From: Euperipatoides rowelli
Taxonomy: Eukaryota; Onychophora; Udeonychophora; Euonychophora; Peripatopsidae
DNA length: 16,816 bases
NCBI GenBank assembly: GCA_003024985.2
Contig: PXIH01S0007791.1
Direction: 5' to 3' (one strand)
The position numbers and the translations under genes were made by a program. Under the pieces are notes generated by a model. It made no database searches. It saw only the letters and a list, made by a program, of their open reading frames with translations, and had not been told where the DNA came from. Positions 9,017 through 16,816 of this stretch are shown here, one piece after another (the first letter of the stretch is position 1; every line of letters starts with the position of its first letter).

Positions 9017-9255
9017 CAAGACCAGGCCCAGAAGTGTAGAAGCATCAATTTAATATTTTTAAATTCTTCCTGGTTTATATCAAATTTATTCTAGACTATT
9101 CCATTTTCGAAAGTGGGTAGAAACACAATATTTCTAATATATTTGTTGATTTTTCCTTAATTATTATTTTTTTTTGGTGCTCATAATTTGCAATACATTT
9201 GGAAGTTCTTCTCATATTTGTTTTCTGGTAATTATCATTTTATTTTTAATTTCAG

Positions 9256-9400
9256 GCATGGAAATATATGAAAGCTTTTGTTACTGTGACTTGCAAGACT
9301 TTGCTTGGTGTTATAATTACTTGCAAAACTTAACAGATGCATACAAAACACCCTGGGTTTTGGCAGTCACATCTCTCAGTGACATAGACAGACTTTGCAA
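9256..9400 (+). CDS. Candidate internal coding exon of an unidentified host gene
   Basis: A pyrimidine-rich tract ends in TTTAATTTCAG, an acceptor, at 9255. A donor, CAA|GTAAGA, follows at 9401. The 145 bp between them stay open in one frame: two bases, 47 codons, then two bases, so one base would come from the upstream exon. The frame starts MEIYESFCYCDL, includes FAWCYNYL and TPWVLAV, and ends SDIDRLC. Its mix of Trp, Cys, Asp and Leu looks like conserved globular protein and unlike the Lys/Asn/Ile noise of nearby frames. I do not recognise the family and name no function. The Met at 9258 is probably internal. A TAA lies in frame at 9402, directly inside the predicted intron. No partner exon was recognised in the window. 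It could also be a chance open frame. Confidence 0.5.
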
Positions 9401-9550
9401 GTAAGATTATTGAATAAAAAGTATGCATATAATATAGAGTTTAAGGCTTTTACAATTTTATATTCTAAAGTTGTTGCTCATTTATTCATGATAAAAGAAC
9501 TAAAATAATTTTTGGCATTTTATATAGTCAATTGTGTGTTAACTTGAATT
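9401..9550. other. Start of presumed intron
   Basis: AT-rich sequence follows the GTAAGA donor. No further coding signal is visible before the minisatellite begins. Confidence 0.45.
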
Positions 9551-9970
9551 AGGGGACATTATTCAATAAATTTAACATTTTCACCTGTGTCTGTGTGTAG
9601 GTGTGTCAAGAAGGTTTTAAATGTACCTTCAATTAGTTGCTCTGTGTTAATTGTTTCTATATATCTGTGTGTTACTAAGGTTAAAGATACACCATTCAGT
9701 GAACTAAAGATTTTCAATTGGCTCTATATGTCAACAAGTTAACTTAGACAACACTCAATCATGTAAGTAGTTTCATTTTGATCTATATGTATAATACAAG
9801 TTACAGAAGCACTATTCCATTAAGATTCACCTATGTCTATGCATATATGTGTTAACAAAATGATGGGTGAACAGTTCAATCAAACAGTTTCACCTACTTT
9901 AATATTATTTGTGTAAATAAGGTTACAGGTCCATCGTTCAATATTTAGGGAAGTTGCACATTTATCTAGA
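9550..9970 (+). repeat. Degenerate ~60-bp minisatellite, first block
   Basis: A diverged unit resembling ACCATTCAATCAA, then GTTTCACCTATGTC, then a TATGTGT stretch and AAGGTTACAGG repeats about seven times. Landmark ATTCA/CACCATTCA-like positions fall near 9561, 9626, 9689, 9747, 9808, 9868 and 9928, so spacing is 58-65 bp. Copies are diverged but in register. The last copy is cut by the Helitron-like insertion at 9971. Confidence 0.8.
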
Positions 9971-10415
9971 CTAGTAATCCAATGTTGGTCGAAATTCGAC
10001 CAATAAGAAAATTTCCTTTATAAAAAGCCGCCACTCCTTTGTAAAAAGCCGCCACAACGCTAACAAATTAACATTTTAATTTTATATATAAATTTTAGCT
10101 CGTTGCACTCCCTCTCCATATAAACTTTAACTCTGCCAAATCTCACACTCCTCCCTGCACCCAATATGCTTAAAAATGGATCCAAAGTTTTCCCTTCATG
10201 TATTAATATATAGATTATGTTTTCTTACAAAGATTACAGATAGGCCTACAGTAATCAATTATTTTTTTTAATAGATAAAAACAAAAAACAAATACAAAAC
10301 ATTATTTCCCTGTTACAATATAAAATTTCTACATTATTTAAACAAATAATGAAAATAAAACAAGTGGAAATCATAGTTTTTTTTTTTACATATCTTAATA
10401 AATTCCTTTTTTTTA
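9971..10415 (-). mobile_element. Helitron-like non-autonomous element, copy 1
   Basis: On the minus strand the 3' end reads hairpin TTGGTCGAA-T-TTCGACCAA (10001-9983), ten bases, then CTAG (9974-9971), followed by host T. This is the classic Helitron end. The 185 bp nearest this end match copy 2 at roughly 90 percent, including a tandem CTTTGTAAAAAGCCGCCAC motif. Beyond about 10153 the two copies differ. Minisatellite units resume near 10416, so the whole insertion may be about 445 bp; an alternative 5' end is the TCTATATATTAA at about 10214. No ORF is present, so movement would need proteins from elsewhere. Confidence 0.65.
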
Positions 10416-10930
10416 AGAATCTGTGTCCATGTGTTCATGTCAACAAAATTACAGCTGCATAATCATTAAAATGAACAGTTTCACCTGGGTATTCACTTAT
10501 ATGTTTGAGAAATATTACAGGTGCCTCTTCAATCAATTGAGCAGTTTTACCTATATTTATATGTCCTTAGTAATATTACAGGGGTACCATTCAATGAATA
10601 TAGTAGCTCCTATTGTGTCAATGTGTGTTTATGCAGTAACTTACATTATTTATTTAATTAGATATTTTCATTTGTTCTATAATCAATACATTCATTCATT
10701 CAGTTCAGCAGTTATATCTGTTACTATAGGTATGCATGATATCAATATTACTCATCTATAATTCAATTAATGGAGTAGTTCACAGGTGCTTAATTCAATC
10801 AATTCTCAGTTTTAATGTATTTACAGTATATGTTTGTTATCCAGATTACATGTAACTTACACTGTACACCATTCACTAAATTGCAAATTTTTACCTATGC
10901 CAAAACGCATGTGGTCTTCATTCAGTCTAA
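10416..10930 (+). repeat. Degenerate ~60-bp minisatellite, second block
   Basis: The same diverged unit resumes after the insertion. Unit landmarks lie near 10453, 10520, 10581, 10640, 10690, 10782, 10861 and 10911. Spacing is mostly 60-66 bp, with some irregular copies. ATTACAGG at 10514 and 10575 gives a clean 61-bp step. An open frame at 10423-10761 runs through these repeats and shows no protein family features, so I do not call it coding. Confidence 0.75.
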
Positions 10931-11469
10931 TAAGATTGACAACACTACTGACAAGATGTTCAAAGTTAATCTATAGACTACTTTGAAACATTAAAGAAAC
11001 ATTTTCAGAAATTTGGATTATTCCATTTGGAACTGTCTCTAAATGAAATGATGGTAGGTTATTATGGAAAACATTCTGGAAAAATGTTCTTTAGAGGAAA
11101 ATCAATCAAATTGGATTATTGAGGTATCTTTGCAGCTAGAATGGTTTTCTGTATGATTTTTCACCATACTGTGGCAAATCTGACAGTCAAGACAGTCCAC
11201 TAGGATCATTACAGCAGCAGAATCCCCCCAAACACCAGCTTTATTTTGACAACTTACATATTCACTCTGCTGAAGGAGAGAAATATAGAAGCTACAGGGA
11301 GTGTCAGTGAGACTTGCATAAAAAATAAATGAACAAAAAAATAAAGAGCATGGTTTCTTTGACTATAGCTTTGACAAACAGATGAAGTAAGTTAGATGGA
11401 AAGACGTAAAGTAGTATCTGTTGCATCCAATTTTAGCACAGGTTTTCCTTTGACTATTAGAAGATACTC
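10931..11469. other. Gap between minisatellite and LINE-B
   Basis: No gene or clear repeat is visible. It may include the 3' part of LINE-B, since that element runs toward lower coordinates, but I find no C-terminal CCHC finger or A tail in it. The region is slightly less AT-rich near 11150-11280. Confidence 0.45.
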
Positions 11470-11879
11470 TCAAGAACATTTGAAAAATTGAGCATACTTA
11501 GTGAGAGTAATAAATAAGTTAGCCCTAATGACATCAAAGAGATGACTAGCCTCTTGAAGGCCAAGCCCTCCTTGTTTAACGGATCTAAATAACTTTAACC
11601 TAGAGATAGGGATAAATTTAGGTCCCCACAAAATAGCATCTATAATAGAATAAAGTCTGTCTAAAAATTTTTTACTAAAAGAGAAGTTAGGGGAATAATA
11701 GTATAATTTGGTCAGCATGTAAGCGTTAACAATTTTTACTTTAGTAGCTAAAGAGATGTATTTTCCAATAAATGTGTTTTAACTTAGAAAAAAAAAAACA
11801 ATATCTGATTGGATCCTGTATCTTACATAGTCCCCAATATAAGGAAATGGGATTCCCAGGAAGTTCCCTGAAAACCCTT
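11470..11879 (-). pseudogene. LINE-B ORF2 thumb and C-terminal linker
   Basis: FLGIPFPYIGDYVRYRIQ (about 11872-11819) and a broken stretch lead into an open frame from 11718 down to 11470. That frame starts MLTKLYYYSPNFSF and contains LDRLYSIIDAILWG and VKQGGLGLQEASHLFDVI. The K-x-GGLGL block is typical of the region after the polymerase core in L1-like ORF2. The open frame simply runs out near 11470, and no CCHC finger is seen downstream. Confidence 0.82.
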
Positions 11880-12117
11880 TCCTAAACTAACTTGACATTG
11901 ATTTGAATAAAGATAGCAAGTGTAAAGTTTATTTCGGTTTAAAATAGAACAAGTTAGATCAGCAAATGCATTTACTGTCTAAAATTATTTCAATGTTGTG
12001 CCTACCTCTTACAACTATAGTAAAGTCACTGACAGCACTGAAACGGATTGATTGACAAATGACAAAAATTTCTTACACCCAAAGCATGAATATTCTTCAG
12101 TAACTGATTAATGTAGA
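11880..12117 (-). pseudogene. LINE-B reverse transcriptase, motif C region
   Basis: Beyond the insertion the minus strand reads QLLKNIHALGVRN, then AVSDFTIVV at 12036-12010. This aligns with motif C (usually YADD), where only one of the two Asp residues remains recognisable, so the active site is lost as well. VRGRHNIEIILDS follows. Frames then break before the thumb region. Confidence 0.78.
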
Positions 12118-12307
12118 CTAGTAATCCAGTGTTGGTCGAAATTCGACCAATAAGAAAATTTCCTTTGTAAAAAGCCGCCACACCTTTGTAAAAAGCACCA
12201 CAATGCTAAACAATGAATGTTTTAATTTTATATATAAATTTTAGCTATTGCACTCCCTCTTCATATAAACTTTAACTCTGCCAAATCTCACACTCCTCTC
12301 GTATAGA
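12118..12307 (-). mobile_element. Helitron-like non-autonomous element, copy 2, with precise boundaries
   Basis: On the minus strand the element begins TCTATACGAGAGGAG at 12307 and ends with hairpin TTGGTCGAA-T-TTCGACCAA, ten bases, and CTAG at 12118. TCT..TA at the 5' end and a hairpin plus CTRR at the 3' end are known Helitron hallmarks, as is insertion between host A and T without duplication. Host bases here are A (before TC) and T (after CTAG). Removing 12118-12307 joins the host LINE-B frame exactly: YAI then YINQLLKNIH, as expected between RT motifs B and C. At 190 bp with no ORF it depends on proteins from elsewhere. It matches copy 1 (9971 onward) at roughly 90 percent over about 183 bp. 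Confidence 0.82.
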
Positions 12308-12945
12308 TTGCATATAATTTGGTACTCAGTTAGGATCCTTGAGTAATTTCACATTTTACAGCAATATTAAAAAATAATTTACCCTTGAACTTAATACATA
12401 AAGATTTGTTAATCAAATAATTAATTAAACCTCTCTAGAGATTCAAGGATCCAAAGTGACTTAAAATCTGACTTATTAAAATAAGAATGACTAACAAAGT
12501 CGAATGCTTTGCTAAGATCTAAAAAGATAATTGCTAAATCATTTATTCTGTGCCTCTTTGCAATCTTGCTGGAGAATATTGATAGGAATGTGAATTGCCC
12601 TTAAGGGCAAAATGCTAAGGCACTAATAAAGAACCCAATACATATGTTAACTTATTGTTTAAAATTTTGGAGTCGAAATTCTGTATATTAATAGGTCTGA
12701 CATGATTTATGGTAAGTGATTGACGATGGGACACGTTTTATTTTCTATGTAAAACTAAGTATGACTGAATAAGATTGGTTTAAACATAGGGAGTATTTAA
12801 CCATAAGTTGTAAAGAGTAACCAAGTTGATAACAAAAAATATTTGAAAAGAGCTTAAAGAGATTATTAGAATATAATATTCGGGGCCCAGGCGAACTATT
12901 TACATTTAATTGGGCTAAAGCTTGAACAACATCAATTTCATTAAT
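12308..12945 (-). pseudogene. LINE-B reverse transcriptase, N-terminal part through motif B
   Basis: Minus-strand order: EIDVVQALAQLNVNSSPGP (about 12939-12883), a broken segment, RPINIQNFDSKIL near 12690-12652, then motif A LDLSKAFDFV (12519-12499 for DLSKAFD). Motif B lies at 12341-12318 as QGS-stop-LSTK where QGCPLSP is usual, running into LYAIY. The catalytic Asp of motif A is kept. Right after LYAI the frame is cut at 12307 by the Helitron-like insertion. Confidence 0.88.
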
Positions 12946-13564
12946 CATAAAATCATTTTGACTTCTAAATCAGGATGTATGAGAAAGCATGTATATCAAG
13001 AGTTGGATCAAGCTTTGAATTAAAATTGATATAAATGCTTGTGCAAAAGGGGTACGGTAATTTAAAAATGTTGTTATCCCTGTCATACAAATAAGATATT
13101 GGAGGTTTTGAATTTTTGTTGAAAACCAAGATGTTACAAGATATTACTCCTCGTGAAGTATCTTTTTTTTTTTAATATTTTTTTTTTAATATAAAAAGGT
13201 GAACTCATTTTGCAAGCGAGATAATGACATATATTCCTTGGCACAGGGACGATAAAAGGAAACTAGTCTTGTTGCCTACCTATATTCTGCATGTGACTAA
13301 TAAGTATGCCTAATTCATCTATTCTATGTTAGAGTTCCTATTTCTGATTTTTCAAGAATCTTATTAAAGATGAAGAAAAATAATCTTTAAAAAGGTAATA
13401 GTGGTACAGACTAAAATGATCAAACAATGTTTCGTGCCAAAATATATGTATCCAAAAAAAAAAAAAAAGGATTCATTGTAAACCATATTCGGTAAGATAA
13501 AGGGGTGACACTTTGATGCCACATATAGAGGAATTGTATTAGTATGGTCAATATCTGTAGAAAA
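12946..13564 (-). pseudogene. LINE-B ORF2 linker between EN and RT
   Basis: Fragments on the minus strand resemble the linker of such proteins: KEYMSLSRLQNEFTF at about 13241-13197, and KNSKPPISYLYDRDNNIF near 13120-13065. The second resembles the segment that usually precedes the RT N-terminus. A/T runs (about 13160-13190 and 13455-13468) and several stops break the frames. Confidence 0.6.
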
Positions 13565-14185
13565 TAACAATGATGCTGATCGGAAAAAGCTACTGGGTTA
13601 ACATAAAATTTCATATTCACGGTAAACTCTTTGGATACAAATAAATAATATTAAAACGTTAGTTGAACTGGCATAGTGAGTAGGAGTTTCCTGCTCTCCA
13701 ACTAATGTAGCTACATTACAAAACAAAACCTACTAAAAATCGATGTAAAGGAATTATCAATTTATGATTGAAGTCCCTCCCACAACTAAAATATCAAAGT
13801 GCCTAGGAATGCTAATAATTTCCAGGAAAAGTAATCTATTAGTGGGCATTGAATGAGGACCATAATTATTAACCGAGAACAAATCTGTGAGCTTTAAATA
13901 CAAAATAAGTTATAATATATCTTGAATGAGATTTAATAATTGTTAAATTTGAAATTAATAGACCAATAAAACCACCACACCTCTGCAGGCCTTGAATGTC
14001 TTACCCTGTAAAACAGTATAATGTTTTTCAATAGGCTTGCATTGGTCGTCATTCCCGTCCCATTAACTGGCAATTTCGATTCCTGAGCTATACAAATGTC
14101 TTTTTGGTGGGTGAGAAAAAACTTTTAACAGAAGTTTTTTTTTTTTAAAAGGTGTTGATGCCCTGTATATTTAGGGACATTAGAA
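13565..14185 (-). pseudogene. LINE-B ORF2 endonuclease domain, broken
   Basis: Motifs on the minus strand appear in family order. MSLNIQGIN is near 14180-14154. DICIAQESKL is near 14100-14071, with the catalytic Glu in QES. DLFSVNNYGPHS is near 13895-13860. VVGG plus shifted DFN lies at about 13788-13767: one base lost from the G run splits an otherwise canonical GGDFN. FVSKEF then VAFSDQHH (13606-13570) corresponds to the SDH end motif, with an extra Gln codon. At least one deletion and several stops show it is dead. Confidence 0.8.
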
Positions 14186-14189
14186 TCAA

Positions 14190-14710
14190 TCCAATAACTA
14201 TTCCTGCCATAGATAACGAAAAAAATTAATATAGTTAAAAACAAACACTATAAATAGTAATAAGACATAAATAAAATAAATCCTAAAACAATCACCCATC
14301 ATCATTACAAAAATTAAAATTAGCTTAGAGTTTTGAAAACAAATTATGAAAGAGGATTTAATCATGCAAATTGTTGTATGTAACATGGCAAGGATAAATA
14401 TTAGTGGAATTAAAAGCAAATTCATATTACCCAAGCAATGAAGAAACATGTGAAAGTTAAAGTGTAATTTAACATAATAGTAAACCAGCTGTCAGAAGTT
14501 ACATATAATTTTAACAATACTAAAAATTTCATAAAATATCCAGTATAAATTGAACTAGGAAACATAACCACATGAGATCACCTAATAGCTGGATTAAAAC
14601 AAAAAGAAAAAAAATAAGTTGAAATGATTCACTCCTAATGAAGAATGCAGCAAGTAAAGTAAAAGGTTAAAAAAAGGAGATTTCATACTATATAGCATTG
14701 AGTTGAAATT
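14190..14710 (-). other. Sequence upstream of LINE-B endonuclease, unassigned
   Basis: AT-rich sequence lies between the microsatellite and the first endonuclease motif. It may hold the LINE-B ORF1-ORF2 spacer and the start of ORF2. An 83-codon minus frame (14198-14449) is hydrophobic without family motifs; only its end abuts the endonuclease, so I do not call it a gene. Confidence 0.4.
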
Positions 14711-14711
14711 A

Positions 14712-14777
<66 letters not shown>

Positions 14778-15001
14778 NATAATGATAATGATGATAATGA
14801 TGATAATGATAATGATAATGATAATGATAATGAGAATGATATGAGAATGAGAATTAAAAGGAGAAGGAGGAGAAGGAGAAAGAGAAGGAGGAGAAAAAGA
14901 ATGAGGCTGAGGATTATGAGGCTGATGAGGATGATGATGATGATGATGGTGGTGGTGATGATGATGATAATAATAATAAATAAATAATAATAAATAAAAA
15001 A
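14711..15001 (+). repeat. Complex microsatellite: (AAT)n, (GAT/AAT)n, purine block, (GAT)n, (AAT)n
   Basis: The tract starts with about 23 AAT units (14711-14780, with one N at 14778). It changes to GATAAT/GAT mixtures (to about 14835), then to a nearly pure purine block of GAGAAGG-like units (about 14836-14925). GAT repeats with some GGT follow (to 14969), then AAT/AAAT repeats to about 15001. Long open frames on both strands (polyAsn on plus, polyIle or polyLeu on minus) are by-products of the trinucleotide period and are not genes. Confidence 0.98.
14836..14925 (+). repeat. Homopurine tract inside the microsatellite
   Basis: About 90 bp are almost all A and G on the plus strand, with GGAGAAGG-like units. 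Homopurine/homopyrimidine mirror-like tracts can adopt triplex DNA; here this is only inferred from composition. Confidence 0.8.
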
Positions 15002-15711
15002 TAGCAAAAACAAATATCAAGAGATTATAGCTAAGGGAGCTATACATATGAAGAAAGCCAGATACCAGTGATGTATCATAATTAAGTTGAAAGTGATTAG
15101 TCAATATTAATGATAACATAAATTGTATATAGCACAAAATTGAATAAGAAATAGATATGATTGAAATAATGATTACTGTAAATAAAGAATACAAGTAATT
15201 GAAGTAACTAACGCATAAGGGGTGAGCAGTGAGCACTTCCCACAAAATGATCAAACCAATAGCTGTTCGGAGAATAATCCAGAACAAAATGAACAACAAT
15301 ATTCCAAGATAAATAGTGCTTTAGTCAAGTATACTTGCAACAAAAAAATATATAAAAAAGGAAATTTAAATAAATGAGGGTAGTACATAAAAAATAGGTT
15401 GAGTGGGGTAACTTCCCTGCCCCTCACATTGATCAAAGTGGAACTTAATAAAATACAGAAATAAATGTGATTACTGCTAGAAATGCTAACTAGCAATTTT
15501 TTAAGAGCAATAGCATTACAAGCATAGATCCAGCAAAAACAAGTCTGAATAGATTGCCCAAAAAACAAGACCCGATTAATTGTTCTATGCCATAGGGTAT
15601 TAAGATAGGCTCATTTAATCTACAAAGTGATTTGCAAAGTAATAAAATCTCAAAATAACAAAAATAATTTTAGTCAATGTTAATATAAGGTTATGACTCA
15701 TCAATTTTCAA
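15002..15711 (-). other. Undefined stretch between LINE-B ORF1 and ORF2
   Basis: This 0.7 kb, plus the microsatellite beside it, separates ORF1 from the endonuclease. That is much longer than the ~120 bp between the ORFs in LINE-A. I see no domain or clear repeat ends. It may be inserted DNA that later decayed. Open frames here (for example 15251-15568 minus) have no recognisable motif. Confidence 0.45.
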
Positions 15712-16563
15712 TTTATTCCCTCTCTCCCTTCCAAGGATAAAATATGAGAATCATCTTTAAGAACACACATTCCATTGTGTTCAGTTTCAGAGGAGATGAA
15801 TCACTAACATGCTGCCCCAGTGGAAGGCAAATAGTAAGTCTGAGATCCTGTGGTAGAAAGGAAAAGTTGAAGTTGAGAATCCAAATCTTGTTGAGACAAA
15901 GCCTGATCAGAAACCAATGGTAGTTGTTGCATCTGAATGACTCTATCTTAAGTATTTGGCAAGGCCTGAGAAATATGAGTGTCTGTAGCTGAAGTATCCT
16001 TAACATGAACTTTATTATAAGGAACAAAACAAGAGTGTCTGTCCCTCTCCTGGAATAACTAGCAAGAGGCACACCAGTGATAGGAACAGGCTTTCTCGTC
16101 ATGGCTCTCATCTCTGCATCTAAAACATACCTTGATTTTTCCATGAATGGAGTCCCATACACGTAAGTTAGTGCTAGATTTTATAAGCTAAGGAATATGA
16201 GAGTTATCTATGACATGTTTTAACTTGAATGTCACATAAACTTGTGTGGTAGAAAAACAAAATGGTTATTTAATTTGTTAACAGTAAGCTTTAATGACAA
16301 AACTGTGCCAAAATATTGTAATAAGGTTGCTATCTCAGACAGTACAGTCCTAACTGGCATCAACAATATTGAAAACGTAATACCTTTGCATTAAGAAAGG
16401 CCCCTGCATACAATACAAAAAATCCATCATACCGTAGAAATATTTTTTCAAAAGACTCCATTGCTTCGGTCGACCTGAAAGCAATGAAATGATAAGCAGG
16501 TAAATCCAGTCTTGTATATCCTTCTAATTGACTTAAAAGTCCGAATGCATCCAGGAGATCAAC
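15712..16563 (-). pseudogene. LINE-B ORF1 (RRM-like domains and CCHC knuckle), frameshifted
   Basis: Reading the minus strand from about 16563, a first domain includes LLDAFGLLSQLEGY, AYHFIAFRSTEAMESF and further sequence to about 16378. In another frame comes MPVRTVLSEIATLLQYFG (16360-16307), matching the start of the second RRM-like domain in such ORF1 proteins. QVYVTFKLKHVIDNSHIP follows. The zinc knuckle at 16127-16086 is a perfect C-x2-C-x4-H-x4-C (CFRCRDESHDEKAC), and a second Cys pair WCASC lies just after it, ending at a stop. A Gln/Ser-rich tail runs to about 15712. Several stops and shifts break it. Unlike LINE-A, the knuckle His is kept. The true start may lie upstream of 16563. 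Confidence 0.85.
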
Positions 16564-16816
16564 TAAAATCTGGAGAGAAAATTTTTGGTATTTAAAATAA
16601 GCATCTGTAATAGTGAATACTCTGAAGAATAAGATATTAAAGAAGCAAATGTACTATTGTTATATATGTTGCTTCTTTTAAAGGATTTATTTGAGAATCA
16701 TGAGTGATTATAGTATTGTGAGCCCACACTGTAACACAACAGGATATAAGACTATGAATTGTGGGTATCATTGCAAACCATTCATGATGTGGAAATAAAA
16801 AGCTATTATTAAAGTA
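16564..16816. other. Window edge, possibly LINE-B 5' region
   Basis: No motif is recognised. It may hold the 5' end of LINE-B and its ORF1 start, but no NRF1/YY1-like site comparable to that of LINE-A is visible before the window ends. Confidence 0.4.

Larger units (their letters stand above)
8930..9035 (-). mobile_element. tRNA-derived SINE head
   Basis: Read on the minus strand, TGGCTTAGTTGG (9016-9005) matches the RNA polymerase III A box (TRGCNNAGYNGG) at every position. GGTTCGATCCA (8962-8952) matches the B box. The A-to-B start distance is 54 bp, longer than in most tRNA genes but within reach of tRNAs with a long variable arm. The T stem and acceptor stem pair poorly, so it is better read as a SINE head than as a working tRNA. 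The 3' body would lie toward lower coordinates; its end is not defined. Confidence 0.7.
8685..9136 (+). repeat. Direct repeat flanking the SINE
   Basis: The segments at about 8685-8750 and 9071-9136 align over some 65 bp at roughly 75-80 percent by eye, with the shared core TAGACTATTCCATTTTC. The SINE head lies between them. They are too long and too diverged to be a fresh target duplication. More likely they are two tails of related repeats in tandem, or an older local duplication. Confidence 0.65.
11470..16563 (-). mobile_element. LINE-B: second decayed L1/Tx1-like retrotransposon, 3' incomplete
   Basis: On the minus strand, ORF1 (RRM-like parts and a CCHC knuckle), endonuclease, reverse transcriptase and a C-terminal linker occur in order from 16563 down to 11470. 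Stops and frameshifts interrupt every part. A Helitron-like element (12118-12307) and a large microsatellite (14711-15001) have been added or have grown inside it. Recognisable similarity ends at about 11470 without finger or tail, so the 3' end appears lost. Motif sequences differ clearly from LINE-A, so they are different families or subfamilies of similar plan. Confidence 0.9.

Noticed and set aside
8930-9035. A functional tRNA gene on the minus strand.
   Set aside because: A and B boxes fit, but the stems pair poorly and the box spacing is long; a SINE head explains it better.
9174-9255. N-terminal extension of the exon frame with a hydrophobic, signal-like stretch.
   Set aside because: The stretch is the polypyrimidine tract before a good AG acceptor, and T-rich DNA naturally encodes Phe, Leu and Ile.
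10423-10761. 112-codon plus-strand open frame.
   Set aside because: It runs through the degenerate ~60-bp minisatellite, shows no domain, and its composition follows the repeat.
14703-15299. Long open frames on both strands (polyAsn, polyIle, polyLeu).
   Set aside because: They are generated by the trinucleotide microsatellite; outside it the frames show no family features.
15251-15568. 105-codon minus-strand frame with hydrophobic segments.
   Set aside because: No family motif; it lies in the undefined spacer of LINE-B and looks like AT-driven Phe/Leu/Ile composition.
16378-16563. A host exon on the minus strand after CTCTCCAG, ending near GTATGA.
   Set aside because: The frame fits the first RNA-binding domain of LINE-B ORF1 and is followed in order by the second domain and the zinc knuckle.
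1-16816. A new defence, toxin or biosynthetic system.
   Set aside because: No such genes or motifs are visible; all recognised coding remnants belong to retrotransposons, apart from one unidentified exon.

Overview
The window looks like intronic or intergenic DNA of a eukaryote, most likely an invertebrate animal. It is strongly AT-rich, has long A and T runs and microsatellites, and is packed with decayed transposable elements. The only sign of a host gene is one short exon with animal-type splice signals. Nothing prokaryotic is present: there are no operons, no dense long ORFs and no CRISPR array. A mollusc or other lophotrochozoan is possible, but the sequence does not settle this. Five N bases (four in a reverse-transcriptase region, one in a microsatellite) point to a draft assembly.

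Layout. 1-1740: gene-free AT-rich DNA with a five-copy tandem repeat (1021-1210), long A runs and a transcript-3'-end-like stretch with AATAAA then an A run (1385-1609). 1794-6643, plus strand: a near full-length but dead LINE retrotransposon of L1/Tx1-like architecture. It has a 5' NRF1/YY1-like site, ORF1 with a zinc knuckle, then ORF2 with an AP-type endonuclease, a reverse transcriptase and a C-terminal CCHC finger, and ends in AATAAA and an A run. 6643-9255: small non-autonomous repeats, namely a possible hAT end with a C/G-rich block, two hairpin-type elements, a TIR element (8340-8581) and a tRNA-derived SINE head on the minus strand (about 8930-9035) flanked by a duplicated ~65-bp segment. 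9256-9400, plus strand: a candidate 145-bp internal coding exon. About 9550-10930: a degenerate ~60-bp minisatellite interrupted by a Helitron-like insertion. 11470-16563, minus strand: a second decayed LINE of similar architecture but divergent sequence, carrying a complex microsatellite (14711-15001) and another copy of the Helitron-like element (12118-12307).

How the parts relate. The two LINEs are convergent, with tails facing the exon, and neither can make a functional protein. The most informative feature is the short Helitron-like family. The minus-strand copy at 12118-12307 runs from TC (TCTATAC) to a hairpin and CTAG, and sits between A and T with no target duplication. Removing it restores the reading frame of the host LINE between reverse-transcriptase motifs B and C. 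The other copy interrupts a minisatellite unit and shares only the ~180 bp nearest the hairpin end. I found no new defence or enzymatic system. The notable content is nested transposon history around one unidentified exon.
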